Shown here: in pieces, positions 55,000 through 64,000 of the stretch
Layout of the letters: every line of letters begins with the position of its first letter
Position numbering within the stretch: the first letter of the stretch is position 1
Source of the DNA: Parapedobacter composti
Lineage (GTDB): Bacteria > Bacteroidota > Bacteroidia > Sphingobacteriales > Sphingobacteriaceae
NCBI RefSeq assembly: GCF_900112315.1
Contig: NZ_FOLL01000004.1
Location: 1-64,000 of the forward strand
DNA length: 64,000 bases
Direction: 5' to 3'
Notes under the pieces: generated by a model
Databases searched by the model: none
Told to the model about the DNA's origin: nothing
What the model saw: only the letters and a program-made list of their open reading frames with translations
Position numbers and translations under genes: made by a program

Positions 55000-55660
55000 T
55001 GCCGGACGCGAATAGCTGCTTAACCCGTGTTGCGTCTACCCCGCGGTAGTCGTAAACATAATCATGGCAGGGCGGAAGTTGTTCGCGCGTGTGGGAGGTG
55101 AGCACGCCCACTACCTTGGTACCCGCACGGATGGCGGCAGTGACGCCTGAATGGGAGTCTTCAAAGACTACACAATGTGTGGGGTCAACACCGAGGTTCT
55201 GCGCCGACTTCAGGTAGATTTCAGGATCGGGCTTATGGGCCTGGACGTCTTCGCTGGAAAGGACAGACGCCATCTGTGTGCGGAAGCCGAGGCCGTCCAT
55301 AATCAAATCCAGATTGGCACGGGGCGCGGAGGTAGCCACCCCCGTACGGAAGCCCGCGGCCTTTAATGACGCCAGGAATTCCAGAAAGCCATCAATGGGC
55401 TTAATCTGGGCTTTATAAATTTCCCTGAACAGGCCTTCTTTTTCGTCCTCCAGCCGCTTAAGCTCATCGCCGCGGACAGGGCGCTTGAAGAAATGGCTCA
55501 TGATATAGCTGTTGTGCTTTCCGTACATGTGTTCTTCAAATTCCTGCTCGGTGTAAGGAACCCGGTACTTGTCAAAAAATTGCTTGAAAGCTTCGGTATG
55601 GTAAGGGTTGGTGTGGGCGATAACCCCATCCATGTCAAAAATGACCGCGTAGTTGTCCAT
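54992..55660 (-). CDS. HAD-superfamily phosphatase (beta-phosphoglucomutase-like)
   Basis: The 222-residue protein has the HAD motifs VIFDMDGVIAHTNPYHTEAF (motif 1, Asp-Met-Asp), GVATSAPRANLDLIMDGLGF (motif 2) and KPDPEIYLKSAQNLGVDPTH with CVVFEDSHSGVTAAIRAG (motifs 3 and 4). The cap type fits phosphatases or mutases acting on sugar phosphates. It is encoded before the TauE-like gene. Confidence 0.9.
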   Translation of the reverse strand: MDNYAVIFDMDGVIAHTNPYHTEAFKQFFDKYRVPYTEQEFEEHMYGKHNSYIMSHFFKRPVRGDELKRLEDEKEGLFREIYKAQIKPIDGFLEFLASLKAAGFRTGVATSAPRANLDLIMDGLGFRTQMASVLSSEDVQAHKPDPEIYLKSAQNLGVDPTHCVVFEDSHSGVTAAIRAGTKVVGVLTSHTREQLPPCHDYVYDYRGVDATRVKQLFASGNG

Positions 55661-55725
55661 GCCCGCAAAGGTAAGGGTTTTCGACGGAATGTGAGGGCCG
55701 GCGATAAACCGCCGTTTTTCTCCAG

Positions 55726-55941
55726 CTATGTCGTTAACGGCTCCGCTTTGAACCCCGCTTTGGCAACGGCGTTGATGACCGCCTCTTCCGTGGCGGCCTG
55801 AACAGCTACCGTGAGCACCTTATCGGGGTCGTTGATGTCCACCTGCCAATTTCCTTTGCCCACCGCCTCGTTGAGGGATGGCGTAACGGCTGCCACGCAG
55901 CCTCCGCAATTAATCGTTGTTTTGAATTTGAATGATTTCAT
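55726..55941 (-). CDS. Heavy-metal-associated domain protein, copper chaperone
   Basis: The 71-residue protein is a single HMA domain with CGGC in FKTTINCGGCVAAVTPSLNE. The usual form is M-x-C-x-x-C; here Asn takes the place of Met. It lies 30 bases downstream of the copper ATPase on the same strand and probably hands Cu(I) to it. Confidence 0.88.
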   Translation of the reverse strand: MKSFKFKTTINCGGCVAAVTPSLNEAVGKGNWQVDINDPDKVLTVAVQAATEEAVINAVAKAGFKAEPLTT

Positions 55942-55971
55942 ATGGTTTTGTTTTTTTTCTTTTCCTAATCA

Positions 55972-58197
55972 TTAACCCCAACGTAACCGCAGGCTATTGC
56001 TCACAACACTTACGCTGCTGAGCGCCATGGCGGCCCCCGCAACCATCGGATCCAATAGAAAGCCATTTATAGGATATAGCAATCCTGCGGCGACCGGTAT
56101 ACCGATTACATTATAGATAAACGCCCAGAAGAGGTTTTGTTTGATGGTAGCTACCGTCTTGCGGGAAAGATGGATGGCCTGAGATATGTGGGTAAGGTCG
56201 CCCGAAATGATGGTCATCTTAGCCACATCCATGGCAATGTCGCTCCCCCTGCCCATGGCAATGCTCACATCGGCTTGGGCAAGGGCATTGCTGTCGTTGA
56301 TGCCATCGCCCACCATGCCCACCACCTTGCCCTGGGCTTGCAGCGCGTTGACGAATGCTGCCTTTTCGGCAGGCAATACATTGGCCTGGTAGTGGGAAAT
56401 GCCTGTTTGCCTGGCCACAGCCGCTGCGGTTTGTTCATTGTCTCCGGTAAGCATGTACACCGCCACACCTGCAGACTGCAGCCGGTTTATGGCCCCCGCC
56501 GAGGTGGGCTTGATTTTATCGGCAATGGCAATGGTGGCCAGCAGGGCGGATTCGTCCGCAAAATGGATGACCGTATGGGCAAGGTCCAGTTGTGCCGCAA
56601 CCCATTGGCGGGCGTCGTCGCTCAGATCGACTCCGTGGTCCTGCAGCAGTACCGCATTGCCGATGAGATAGGTTTTCCCTTTATATTGGCCACGTATACC
56701 TTGTCCGGCGAGGTTTTCCACGTCCAATCCCTGCAGGAATATGGCTTCGTCGCGAAGTGCTTTCACGACGGCGTCGGCCAGTGGATGTTCAGATGTTTTT
56801 TCGATGCTGTATAGAATATTTCGCAGTTCGTCCGTTTCGGGCACAAACCACCGATGTGTCACCACTTCCGGCTTGCCTTCGGTGATGGTACCCGTCTTGT
56901 CAAGGATGATAGCATTCAGCTTTTTGGCACGTTCGAGGCTTTCGGCGTCTTTAATGAGTATGCCCTGTTCGGCACCTTTCCCCACGCCAACCATGATGGC
57001 CGTGGGGGTAGCCAGCCCCAATGCACAGGGGCAGGCGATGACCAGCACGGTGACCAGTGCCAATAAGCCGTGCGTAAACCCTTCCGGACCGCCGAATACG
57101 ATCCACAGCACCAGGCTCAGCGTGGCAATGCCGATGACGATGGGCACGAAGATGCCCGAAATTTTGTCTACCAGCTTTTGCACGGGCGCTTTGCTGCCCT
57201 GTGCATCCTGCACCAGTTTGATGATTTGCCCGAGCAACGTTTCTCCGCCGACTTTTTCGGCTTTGAACTGGAAGCTGCCTTTTTGATTGATGGTGCCTGC
57301 AAAGACGGCTGAACCCGCTTGTTTGGCCACGGGAACGGGTTCGCCGCTGATCATGCTTTCGTCTACATAGGAGCCGCCGGCGATCACAGTACCGTCCACG
57401 GCCACTTTTTCGCCCGGCTTCACCAACAGTACATCGCCCACTTTTACCCTGGCGATGGGTATTTCCACTTGGTGGCCGCCCTGGTGAACCACGGTCACCG
57501 TCTTGGGCTGCAACCCCATCAACTTTTTAATGGCAGAAGACGTGTTGCCTTTTGCCCGCTCTTCCAGCAATTTTCCCAAAAGGATAAAGGCGATCACTAC
57601 GCCTGCTGTTTCAAAATAGGTATGGGCATGCAGCCCCCGGCTGTGCCAGAAATCGGGAAACAGCGTGTTGAAGACGCTGAATAGATAGGCTACCCCCGTG
57701 CTCAGTGCCACCAGGGTATCCATATTGGCCGAGCGGTGCTTGGCCTGCTTGTAAGCACCGGCAAAAAACTGCCTGCCGAAGATGAAGATGATGGGGGTGG
57801 CCATCAGCCACATGACGTAGTTAGCCCAGGCCTGGGCCATCAGCGTGGGGGTCATGCCGATGATGATCAGCGGAACCGCCAGCACAATGGCACTTACGGT
57901 TCGCCTTTTCAGGGATCTGAAATGTGCCTGCCGCAGGGTCGCCAGTGAGTCGGCTGCTTCCTCGGTTTCCTCCACCATCAGGTCATACCCAACGGACTGC
58001 ACGGCGGCTTTCAGTTGCCGGGCGTCCGTGATGCCAGGTACATATTCCACCCGGGCGGTAGCGTTAGCATAGTTGACCGATGCGGAAACCACGCCGGGCT
58101 GTGCCTTAAGGATGGTTTCTGTACTGCTGGCGCAAGACGCACAGGAGAGATTAAGTACGGGGAACGTTTGCTTAACGGTATCCATGCTATATTCCAT
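55972..58197 (-). CDS. copA: Copper-exporting P1B-type ATPase
   Basis: The 741-residue pump has one N-terminal HMA domain with Cys19 and Cys22 (LSCASCASST), eight membrane helices, the membrane CPC motif (ACPCALGLATPTAIMVG), the phosphorylation site DKTGTITEGKPEV, the SEHPLADAV nucleotide loop, MLTGDNEQTA, and VGDGINDSNALA. These are the signs of Cu(I)-exporting ATPases. The chaperone gene follows. A start at 58185 (MDTVKQ) is possible. No CueR or CsoR regulator gene is nearby. Confidence 0.96.
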   Translation of the reverse strand: MEYSMDTVKQTFPVLNLSCASCASSTETILKAQPGVVSASVNYANATARVEYVPGITDARQLKAAVQSVGYDLMVEETEEAADSLATLRQAHFRSLKRRTVSAIVLAVPLIIIGMTPTLMAQAWANYVMWLMATPIIFIFGRQFFAGAYKQAKHRSANMDTLVALSTGVAYLFSVFNTLFPDFWHSRGLHAHTYFETAGVVIAFILLGKLLEERAKGNTSSAIKKLMGLQPKTVTVVHQGGHQVEIPIARVKVGDVLLVKPGEKVAVDGTVIAGGSYVDESMISGEPVPVAKQAGSAVFAGTINQKGSFQFKAEKVGGETLLGQIIKLVQDAQGSKAPVQKLVDKISGIFVPIVIGIATLSLVLWIVFGGPEGFTHGLLALVTVLVIACPCALGLATPTAIMVGVGKGAEQGILIKDAESLERAKKLNAIILDKTGTITEGKPEVVTHRWFVPETDELRNILYSIEKTSEHPLADAVVKALRDEAIFLQGLDVENLAGQGIRGQYKGKTYLIGNAVLLQDHGVDLSDDARQWVAAQLDLAHTVIHFADESALLATIAIADKIKPTSAGAINRLQSAGVAVYMLTGDNEQTAAAVARQTGISHYQANVLPAEKAAFVNALQAQGKVVGMVGDGINDSNALAQADVSIAMGRGSDIAMDVAKMTIISGDLTHISQAIHLSRKTVATIKQNLFWAFIYNVIGIPVAAGLLYPINGFLLDPMVAGAAMALSSVSVVSNSLRLRWG

Positions 58198-58289
58198 TTA
58201 GCTATTATCTGCATACAAATATCGGTCAATGCGGGTTCAAGGGTTTATGGTATATTGGGAAAAGTTTATGTTTTACTTGGGAAAAACAA

Positions 58290-58297
58290 TACATTTG
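58290..58297 (+). promoter_or_regulatory. -7 promoter box of the M16 peptidase gene
   Basis: TACATTTG matches TAnnTTTG and stands 21 bases before the ATG at 58318. No clear TTG at -33. Confidence 0.45.
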
Positions 58298-58317
58298 GAC
58301 ACAGAATTTTTGGACAC

Positions 58318-61170
58318 ATGTATTTTAACCAACGCACATGCTTTGCAATGGTGCTGCCATTGCTTTTTTTGCTGACTTCTTTACAGGGCTTGGCCAAGCC
58401 CGTCGGTTTGCCAACAGACACCCTAAACTACACCACTGCACTGCCCATGGATACCGGCGTGCTCCGGGGAACACTGCCTAACGGATTCCGGTATTATATA
58501 CGCCACAATGCGGAGCCGAAGGATCGCGTGGTGATGTATTTGGCCACCAAGGTGGGTTCTATATTGGAAACCGACGATGAGCTCGGTTTGGCACATTTCC
58601 TGGAACACATGCAGTTTAACGGCACTAAGCATTTCCCGAAGAACGAACTTGTTGATTACCTTCAGAAAGCGGGGGTGCGCTTCGGTTCGGATCTGAACGC
58701 CTATACGTCTTTTGACGAGACGGTATACCAGCTGCCCATTCCATCTGACGATCCGGAGCTGCTGAAAAACGGGTTGCAGGTGATGCGCGACTGGGCCCAG
58801 GACGCGTTGCTCGACGGGGATGAAATAGACAAGGAACGCGGCGTGGTGCTTAACGAGATGCTGGGCGGGCGTGGAGCACAGCAACGCATGCGCGACCAGT
58901 ATTTTCCGATGATCCTCAACCAATCGCGCTATGCGGATCGGTTGCCCATAGGTACCAAAGACATCATCGAGGGGTTCAGCCACGAGACGTTGCGTGATTT
59001 CCATCGCAAGTGGTACCGGCCGGACTTGCAGGCGCTCATCGTGGTGGGCGACATTGACGTGGTGGAGATGGAGCGACAGATAAAGGTGCTCTTTGCAGAC
59101 CTTAAGCAGCCGGACAACGCGCCCGAACGCGAGGAATACAGCATTCCCCTGACGGGCAAGAACCAATTTATGGCTGTAACGGATCCCGAAATGCCGCAAA
59201 CCGTGATGCAGGTGATCATCAAACACCGGGAGGCCGACGTGAAAACCGTGGGCGACTACCGAACACAACTGGCCAAATCGCTTTTCAACCAGCTGGCGGC
59301 GGCTCGGTTTTCAGAACTGACCCGGCAATCCGACCCGCCGTTCATCCAGGGCGGGGGCAGCATCGGCGGCTTCCTTCGAGGGCTGGATGCGTTTACCCTC
59401 TACATGGCAGCCAAACCGGGCGAAATAAAACGGGGATTTGATGCCGTGGTAACCGAGTTTGAACGCATCAAGCGGCATGGCTTTACGGCTACCGAGCTGG
59501 ATCGGGCAAAACGCAATTTCATCACCAGCGTGGAGTCTGCTTATGCAGAACGTGATAAGCGGAAGTCCGAAAGCTATGTGGCCAGTTACCTCAACCATTT
59601 CCTGCAAGACGAGAACGTATTGAGCAATGAAGACCGTTACCGGCTGGGCAAACAGTTAATCGGCACGATAACGCTTGACGAAGTGAATGCGCTTGGCCGG
59701 GAATACTATGTAGACCGTAACCGGGACATCTTGATTATGGCACCGGAAAAGGATAAAGAGACGTTGCCCGATGAACAGACAGTGGAAGGCTGGCTTGCCG
59801 CAATCGGCCAAAGCGATATCGCGCCGTATGATGACAATGTGCAGGATATTCCGTTGCTGGAAGAACAGCCTTCGGCCGGGACCGTAACGGAACGCAGGGA
59901 GCGGCCTGAACTGGGTGTCACCGAACTGACACTGAGTAATGGTGTGAAGGTGGCCCTTAAACCCACCGACTTCAAAAATGACGAAATCAACATAACAGCG
60001 TTCAGTCCGGGTGGCACATCGTTGTACAGCGACGACGAATTCCTGTCGGCTACTTATGCCGCCACCGTGGTGGGAGGAAGCGGACTGGGGCCTTACGACG
60101 CCACGCAGCTGACGAAGTACCTGAGCGGCAAGAAAGTGTCTGTACGCCCATATATCGGCGAGCGCAGCGAAGGATTCAGCGCTTCCAGCGGCAAGAAAGA
60201 TCTGCAGACAGCCTTTGAACTGATACACGGGTACTTTACGGTACCGCGCTTGGACTTGGCGGTGTTCCAGGGATATATGCAGCGCGTCAAAGCGTCACTC
60301 GCCAACAGACTTGACGACCCCAATGCAGTGTTCGCAGATACCATAAACGCCGTGCTGTATAACAATAATATCCGACGGACGAGTATGACCGTGGAGCAGG
60401 TAGACCAGATAGATCCCCAACGGGCTTTCGATATCTTCAAGGAACGCTTTGCAGACGCATCGGATTTTACCGTAACCATTGTAGGCAGCTTTACCGAGGA
60501 TGAGATCATGCCGCTGGTGCTGCAATACCTGGCGAGCCTACCTGCAGCCGGACGGGAAGAGGCGGCGCCTGATTTGGGCATCTATCCGCCTGAGAAAGGC
60601 TTGCAGCAAACCGTTTACCGCGGAAAAGAGGAAAAATCGAGCGTACGGCTTTATTATTTCGGCGATTACGATTATTCGGAAGACGAAAACCTACAGCTGG
60701 ACGCGCTGGAAAGTATCCTGAACATCAAATTGATTGAACGGTTGCGTGAAGCGGAAAGCGGTGTGTATGGCGTTTCTGCCAGTGCGAGCTACGCAAAATA
60801 TCCCCGCCATCGCTATTCGTTCAGTATAGCCTACGGCACCAGTCCGGACAAAGTGGAACCGCTGATGGCTTCGGCACTGGATGAGGTCGATAAGATAAAA
60901 CAGCAGGGACCGGAACAGGTGGATATCGATAAGTTCATCAGTGAGCAGAAACGCCAACTGGAAGTGCAACTGCGGGAAAACGGATTCTGGCTTGGGCACC
61001 TGTCTAATTCCTACCAAAATGAAGAAGACCCGGCCTATATCTTGGCGTATCTGGATAAATTGAGCCAGGTAACTACTGAAAGCGTGAAAGCCATAGCGAA
61101 CAAGTATTTGGTCGACGACCGTTTGTTCCGGTTTATATTGATGCCGGAAGCAGCGGCCGAAACCCCATAG
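58318..61170 (+). CDS. M16-family zinc peptidase (pitrilysin-like)
   Basis: The 950-residue product starts at the ATG at 58318, with a signal peptide (FAMVLPLLFLLTSLQGLA). The zinc-binding HFLEH lies at residues 93-97, and Glu173 is 76 residues further, as expected for the third ligand. The second half repeats the M16 fold without HxxEH and acts as a partner domain. These periplasmic peptidases degrade short peptides, such as signal peptides. The frame is open up to 58015, but that upstream part overlaps copA and is not coding. Confidence 0.95.
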   Translation: MYFNQRTCFAMVLPLLFLLTSLQGLAKPVGLPTDTLNYTTALPMDTGVLRGTLPNGFRYYIRHNAEPKDRVVMYLATKVGSILETDDELGLAHFLEHMQFNGTKHFPKNELVDYLQKAGVRFGSDLNAYTSFDETVYQLPIPSDDPELLKNGLQVMRDWAQDALLDGDEIDKERGVVLNEMLGGRGAQQRMRDQYFPMILNQSRYADRLPIGTKDIIEGFSHETLRDFHRKWYRPDLQALIVVGDIDVVEMERQIKVLFADLKQPDNAPEREEYSIPLTGKNQFMAVTDPEMPQTVMQVIIKHREADVKTVGDYRTQLAKSLFNQLAAARFSELTRQSDPPFIQGGGSIGGFLRGLDAFTLYMAAKPGEIKRGFDAVVTEFERIKRHGFTATELDRAKRNFITSVESAYAERDKRKSESYVASYLNHFLQDENVLSNEDRYRLGKQLIGTITLDEVNALGREYYVDRNRDILIMAPEKDKETLPDEQTVEGWLAAIGQSDIAPYDDNVQDIPLLEEQPSAGTVTERRERPELGVTELTLSNGVKVALKPTDFKNDEINITAFSPGGTSLYSDDEFLSATYAATVVGGSGLGPYDATQLTKYLSGKKVSVRPYIGERSEGFSASSGKKDLQTAFELIHGYFTVPRLDLAVFQGYMQRVKASLANRLDDPNAVFADTINAVLYNNNIRRTSMTVEQVDQIDPQRAFDIFKERFADASDFTVTIVGSFTEDEIMPLVLQYLASLPAAGREEAAPDLGIYPPEKGLQQTVYRGKEEKSSVRLYYFGDYDYSEDENLQLDALESILNIKLIERLREAESGVYGVSASASYAKYPRHRYSFSIAYGTSPDKVEPLMASALDEVDKIKQQGPEQVDIDKFISEQKRQLEVQLRENGFWLGHLSNSYQNEEDPAYILAYLDKLSQVTTESVKAIANKYLVDDRLFRFILMPEAAAETP

Positions 61171-61209
61171 CGCAGCGGCCCGGATTAAGCCGTACTGACG
61201 AATAAAAAA

Positions 61210-61243
61210 AACGCCCCGCGAAAATGCGGGGCGTTTTTTTTTG
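61210..61243. terminator. Bidirectional terminator between M16 peptidase and rpoD
   Basis: AACGCCCCGC and GCGGGGCGTT pair around a six-base loop; A and T runs lie on both sides, so it serves both converging genes. Confidence 0.92.
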
Positions 61244-61262
61244 GGGCTATACCTCGTATAGG

Positions 61263-62123
61263 CTAACCCAAATAAGATTTCAAAATACGGCTGCGCGACG
61301 TATGGCGAAGCCGTTGCAAGGCTTTGTCCTTGATCTGCCGCACCCGTTCACGGGTGAGGTTGAATTTCTCGCCGATTTCTTCCAACGACAATTGATGGTT
61401 GGAACCGAGACCGAAGAACAGGACGATAATCTCGCGTTCCCGTTCAGTCAACGTAGCCAGCGAACGCTTGATCTCTTCCGAGAGCGATTCGTCAATCAAC
61501 GTGCTGTCCGTATCCGGGTCGCTGTTTTCCAATACATCAAGCAGCGTATTTTCTTCGCCCTGTACAAAGGGAGCGTCCATGGACACGTGGCGGCCGGAGT
61601 TGCTCAGCGTATCGGATACCTTGTCTACCGTGGTTTCAAGGATATCTGCCAACTCTTCAGGTGAGGGTTCCCGTTCATATTCCTGCTCCAGCTTGGAGAA
61701 GGCTTTGCTTATTTTACTCAATGAACCTACCTGATTCAGTGGCAGGCGCACGATACGCGACTGCTCGGCAATGGCCTGCAGGATGGATTGTCGAATCCAC
61801 CATACGGCATACGAAATGAATTTGAATCCCTTAGTCTCGTCAAAACGTTTCGCCGCTTTGATTAGACCCAGATTCCCTTCATTGATCAAGTCGCCCAAAG
61901 TAAGCCCCTGGTTCTGGTACTGCTTGGCTACGGAAACCACAAAACGCAAGTTGGTTTTGGTTAACCGCTCCAAAGCAGCCTGATCCCCTTCACGGATTTT
62001 CTGGGCGAGAATGACCTCTTCTTCGGCTGTGATTAAGTCTACTTTACCAATCTCGTGCAAGTATTTGTCTAACGACTGTGACTCACGATTGGTAATGGAT
62101 TGTGTGATCTTGAGCTGTCTCAT
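61263..62123 (-). CDS. rpoD: Primary sigma factor RpoD/SigA
   Basis: The 286-residue sigma factor directs RNA polymerase to the TTTG/TAnnTTTG promoters of this phylum. Region 1.2 is at the start ([20 protein letters not shown]), region 2 holds [20 protein letters not shown] and [20 protein letters not shown], region 3 follows with [16 protein letters not shown], and region 4 ends in [19 protein letters not shown]. Region 1.1 is missing, as is normal for Bacteroidota primary sigma factors. Confidence 0.97.
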   Translation of the reverse strand: MRQLKITQSITNRESQSLDKYLHEIGKVDLITAEEEVILAQKIREGDQAALERLTKTNLRFVVSVAKQYQNQGLTLGDLINEGNLGLIKAAKRFDETKGFKFISYAVWWIRQSILQAIAEQSRIVRLPLNQVGSLSKISKAFSKLEQEYEREPSPEELADILETTVDKVSDTLSNSGRHVSMDAPFVQGEENTLLDVLENSDPDTDSTLIDESLSEEIKRSLATLTEREREIIVLFFGLGSNHQLSLEEIGEKFNLTRERVRQIKDKALQRLRHTSRSRILKSYLG

Positions 62124-62159
62124 TTAATCTGTTAAGTACCTACCTTTCTAAAAAGTTCG

Positions 62160-62167
62160 CAAAAATA
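62160..62167 (-). promoter_or_regulatory. -7 promoter box of rpoD
   Basis: TATTTTTG on the - strand matches TAnnTTTG, 37 bases before the rpoD start. The -33 part is weak. Confidence 0.45.
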
Positions 62168-62311
62168 CGGATTTCTTAATCATAATAACTGATTTTTTTG
62201 GAAAAAGTTGTCTGATTTAGAGGAAATTATAAGATATTTTTGCACTTTTTAAAGCATCAAAAATTGTTCCAAAAACAGGAGCGTGGCAGTAATGATCAGC
62301 CAAATCACCAA

Positions 62312-63250
62312 TTATGAAGGAAATGTGACAGAAGAAGGGCGATATCCCCGAAGAAAGGACACCACATCCATTCGCTTTTTGCCCTCCAATTGCAGCTCTA
62401 AAACCTGAATATAACCGTCTGTACAGGCAAATTTCAGCAAGGTTTTACCGTCTGTGAAGTAAGTGCCCGGCTCATGCTGCACGGCTGTTTTCTCTTTCTT
62501 AGCCCTGAATATTTTCAACGTTTTGCCATCGAACGATGTATAAGCCGTAGGATAAGGACTTAGTCCGCGGATGTGGTTATGGATGGTATCCACTGGGCGC
62601 TGCCAGTCAATTTGACAGTCTTCTTTGAAAATTTTCGGAGCATGCTTCAGCGCAACGCCTGCCGCCAGTACTTCTTGGGGTACCGGCACGGCAGTGCCCG
62701 CGGCGATGGCCCTGACCGTCCTGACCAACAGGTCAGCACCGACAACCATCAGCTTGTCGTGGAGGTCGCCCGCCGTATCGTCAGCCGCAATGGGCACTTT
62801 CTCCGAAAATAGGATGCTGCCGGTATCGATTTCGTGGCGGAGCATGAATGTGGTGACGCCGCTCTGGTTTTCCCCATTGATTATGGCGTGGTTGATGGGG
62901 GCTGCGCCGCGGTATTGGGGCAGGAGGGAAGCATGGAGATTTACCGTGCCAAGAGGGGGCATATTCCAAACCGATTCGGGCAGCATACGGAAAGCAACAA
63001 CTACCTGTAAATCGGCTTTCAAAGCCGCCAGTTCGGTCAGGAAACCGGGGTTCCGCAGCTTCTCCGGCTGCAATACCGGCAGCCCCCGGGCTAAGGCAAA
63101 CCGCTTCACGGCCGATTGGTGCAGCTTCTGCCCCCTGCCGGCCGGCTTGTCCGGCGCGGTAACGACAGCGACGACGTTTTCTCCTGCCTCAAGCAACGCC
63201 TCCAACGAGGCTACGGCAAACTCCGGTGTACCCATGAATACAATGCGCAT
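62312..63250 (-). CDS. fmt: Methionyl-tRNA formyltransferase
   Basis: The 312-residue enzyme formylates initiator Met-tRNA from 10-formyl-tetrahydrofolate. It has the start MRIVFMGTPEFAVASLEAL, the formyl-donor site with HASLLPQYRGAAPINHAII (containing the catalytic His and Arg) and the C-terminal tRNA-binding domain. The ATG at 63250 is preferred to 63313 because the family starts with this MRIVFMGTPEF. Confidence 0.96.
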   Translation of the reverse strand: MRIVFMGTPEFAVASLEALLEAGENVVAVVTAPDKPAGRGQKLHQSAVKRFALARGLPVLQPEKLRNPGFLTELAALKADLQVVVAFRMLPESVWNMPPLGTVNLHASLLPQYRGAAPINHAIINGENQSGVTTFMLRHEIDTGSILFSEKVPIAADDTAGDLHDKLMVVGADLLVRTVRAIAAGTAVPVPQEVLAAGVALKHAPKIFKEDCQIDWQRPVDTIHNHIRGLSPYPTAYTSFDGKTLKIFRAKKEKTAVQHEPGTYFTDGKTLLKFACTDGYIQVLELQLEGKKRMDVVSFLRGYRPSSVTFPS

Positions 63251-63271
63251 AGAACTGATTACCTCCGATTC

Positions 63272-63302
63272 TTCGAATTGTGATTTTTTCAAATTACCTT
63301 TG
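63272..63302 (+). promoter_or_regulatory. Promoter of the permease gene at the right edge
   Basis: TTCG (63272-63275), 19 bases, then TACCTTTG (63295-63302). The -33 box differs by one base from TTTG. Confidence 0.55.
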
Positions 63303-63328
63303 CGAAGGTACAAATTATATCGAGAGGC

Positions 63329-64000
63329 TTGAACTTCCCGTATTTTTTAGCGAAAAGAATTGCTGTAAGCGGCCAGCGGACGTTTTCCAAACTCATTGTG
63401 CGGGTCGCCATCGGTGCTATCGCGCTCGGTGTAGCCGCAATGATGCTTTCCATAGCGGTATTAAAAGGATTCAAAGGGGAAGTGACGGCCAAGCAACGCG
63501 GCTTCTTCGGAGACATCATGCTGAATACATACGACCTCAACACGTCGTTCGAGCAAGCGCCGTTTCGGCTCAGCCCTGCCGATATCCAGGAGCTGAAGTC
63601 TATACCCGGAGTGTCTGACCTGCGGTATTACGCCACCAAGCCGGGTATCATCAACGTTAATGATGAGGTGGAAGGTGTCTTGTTCAAGGGAATCGATGCC
63701 CAGTACGACCAACGCTTCCTTGCCGATGTACTGGTGGCGGGAAGCTCCCTGGATTTTGCGGACAGCATCAAAGCAAACGGGCAGATACTGATTTCTCAAC
63801 ACACGGCAAACAGGCTGCAGTTGCATGTGGGCGATGATTTTATCATGTATTTTGTGCAGGAGCCGGTGCGGAAACGCAAGTTCGAAATTGCGGGAATATA
63901 CCACACGGGTGTGGAAGAGTTGGATAAAACCTATGTGGTGGGCGCATTGCCCTTGATTAGGCGGCTGAACAACTGGGAAGATGATGAGGTAGGGGGATAC
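63329..64000 (+). CDS. LolC/LolE-FtsX type ABC permease, N-terminal part (3' end outside window)
   Basis: The open frame starts at a probable TTG and reads LNFPYFLAKRIAVSGQRTF, then a first membrane helix (VAIGAIALGVAAMMLSIAVL) and a periplasmic MacB-like domain (LSPADIQELKSIPGVSDLRY and following). This plan fits LolC/LolE-like permeases that release lipoproteins from the inner membrane. At least 224 residues are present before the window ends. Confidence 0.8.
   Translation, partial: MNFPYFLAKRIAVSGQRTFSKLIVRVAIGAIALGVAAMMLSIAVLKGFKGEVTAKQRGFFGDIMLNTYDLNTSFEQAPFRLSPADIQELKSIPGVSDLRYYATKPGIINVNDEVEGVLFKGIDAQYDQRFLADVLVAGSSLDFADSIKANGQILISQHTANRLQLHVGDDFIMYFVQEPVRKRKFEIAGIYHTGVEELDKTYVVGALPLIRRLNNWEDDEVGGY

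Noticed and set aside
58015-58317. Upstream extension of the M16 peptidase frame
   Set aside because: It runs antisense through copA; the signal peptide begins at the ATG at 58318.

Overview
The window is a chromosomal segment of a Bacteroidota bacterium, most likely a member of the Sphingobacteriaceae with mid-range GC (inference from protein types; no 16S is present). The signs are repeated TAnnTTTG -7 promoter boxes with TTG/TTTG about 19 bases upstream, outer-membrane TonB-dependent receptors with carboxypeptidase-regulatory domains, IPT/TIG lipoproteins, DUF2490 and DUF4142/DUF4386 proteins, a Nudix-type NrtR-like regulator and a short primary sigma factor (286 aa) without region 1.1.

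Layout. 1-5.6 kb: the end of a TonB-dependent receptor, an IPT/TIG-NHL surface lipoprotein, an exported FAD-dependent oxidoreductase and a small lipoprotein. 5.60-23.98 kb: an integrated mobile element bounded by 34-bp direct repeats (5600-5633 and 23945-23978). The right repeat includes the 3' end of an intact tRNA-Phe gene, the target site. 24-28.2 kb: mnmA and the convergent operon pfkA - sugar kinase - gap. 28.4-35.6 kb: an NrtR-like regulator, then TetR plus a three-gene RND efflux pump. 35.6-43 kb: valS, a DMT transporter, and a cluster of MORN-type and DUF2490 proteins. 43.4-50.4 kb: YigZ, a two-gene YeeE/YedE sulfur transporter, a TonB-dependent receptor, AraC, and small envelope proteins. 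50.4-61.2 kb: penicillin acylase, TIM-barrel epimerase, TauE, HAD phosphatase, copper chaperone and CopA, M16 peptidase. 61.2-64 kb: rpoD, fmt and the start of a LolC/E-FtsX type permease.

The mobile element is the most unusual part. It carries a tyrosine integrase, an AT-rich gene coupled to it, an excisionase-like protein, two winged-helix replication proteins, a DnaB/RepA-like ATPase, a 1171-aa tape measure protein with a probable tail-tip protein and a possible chaperone, a set of small unknown genes, two tandem-duplicated HTH regulators, a broken terminase small subunit, and cargo (one exported protein and a toxin-antitoxin-like pair). I could find no large terminase, portal, capsid, tail tube, sheath, lysis, relaxase or conjugation gene. 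It is therefore either a strongly reduced prophage or a satellite that replicates itself and brings its own tail-length and tail-tip proteins while depending on a helper phage for the rest. Repeats of AACCGACAAC lie just inside both ends and look like integrase arm sites. The element also rebuilds a terminator behind the tRNA-Phe gene that it uses as its target.
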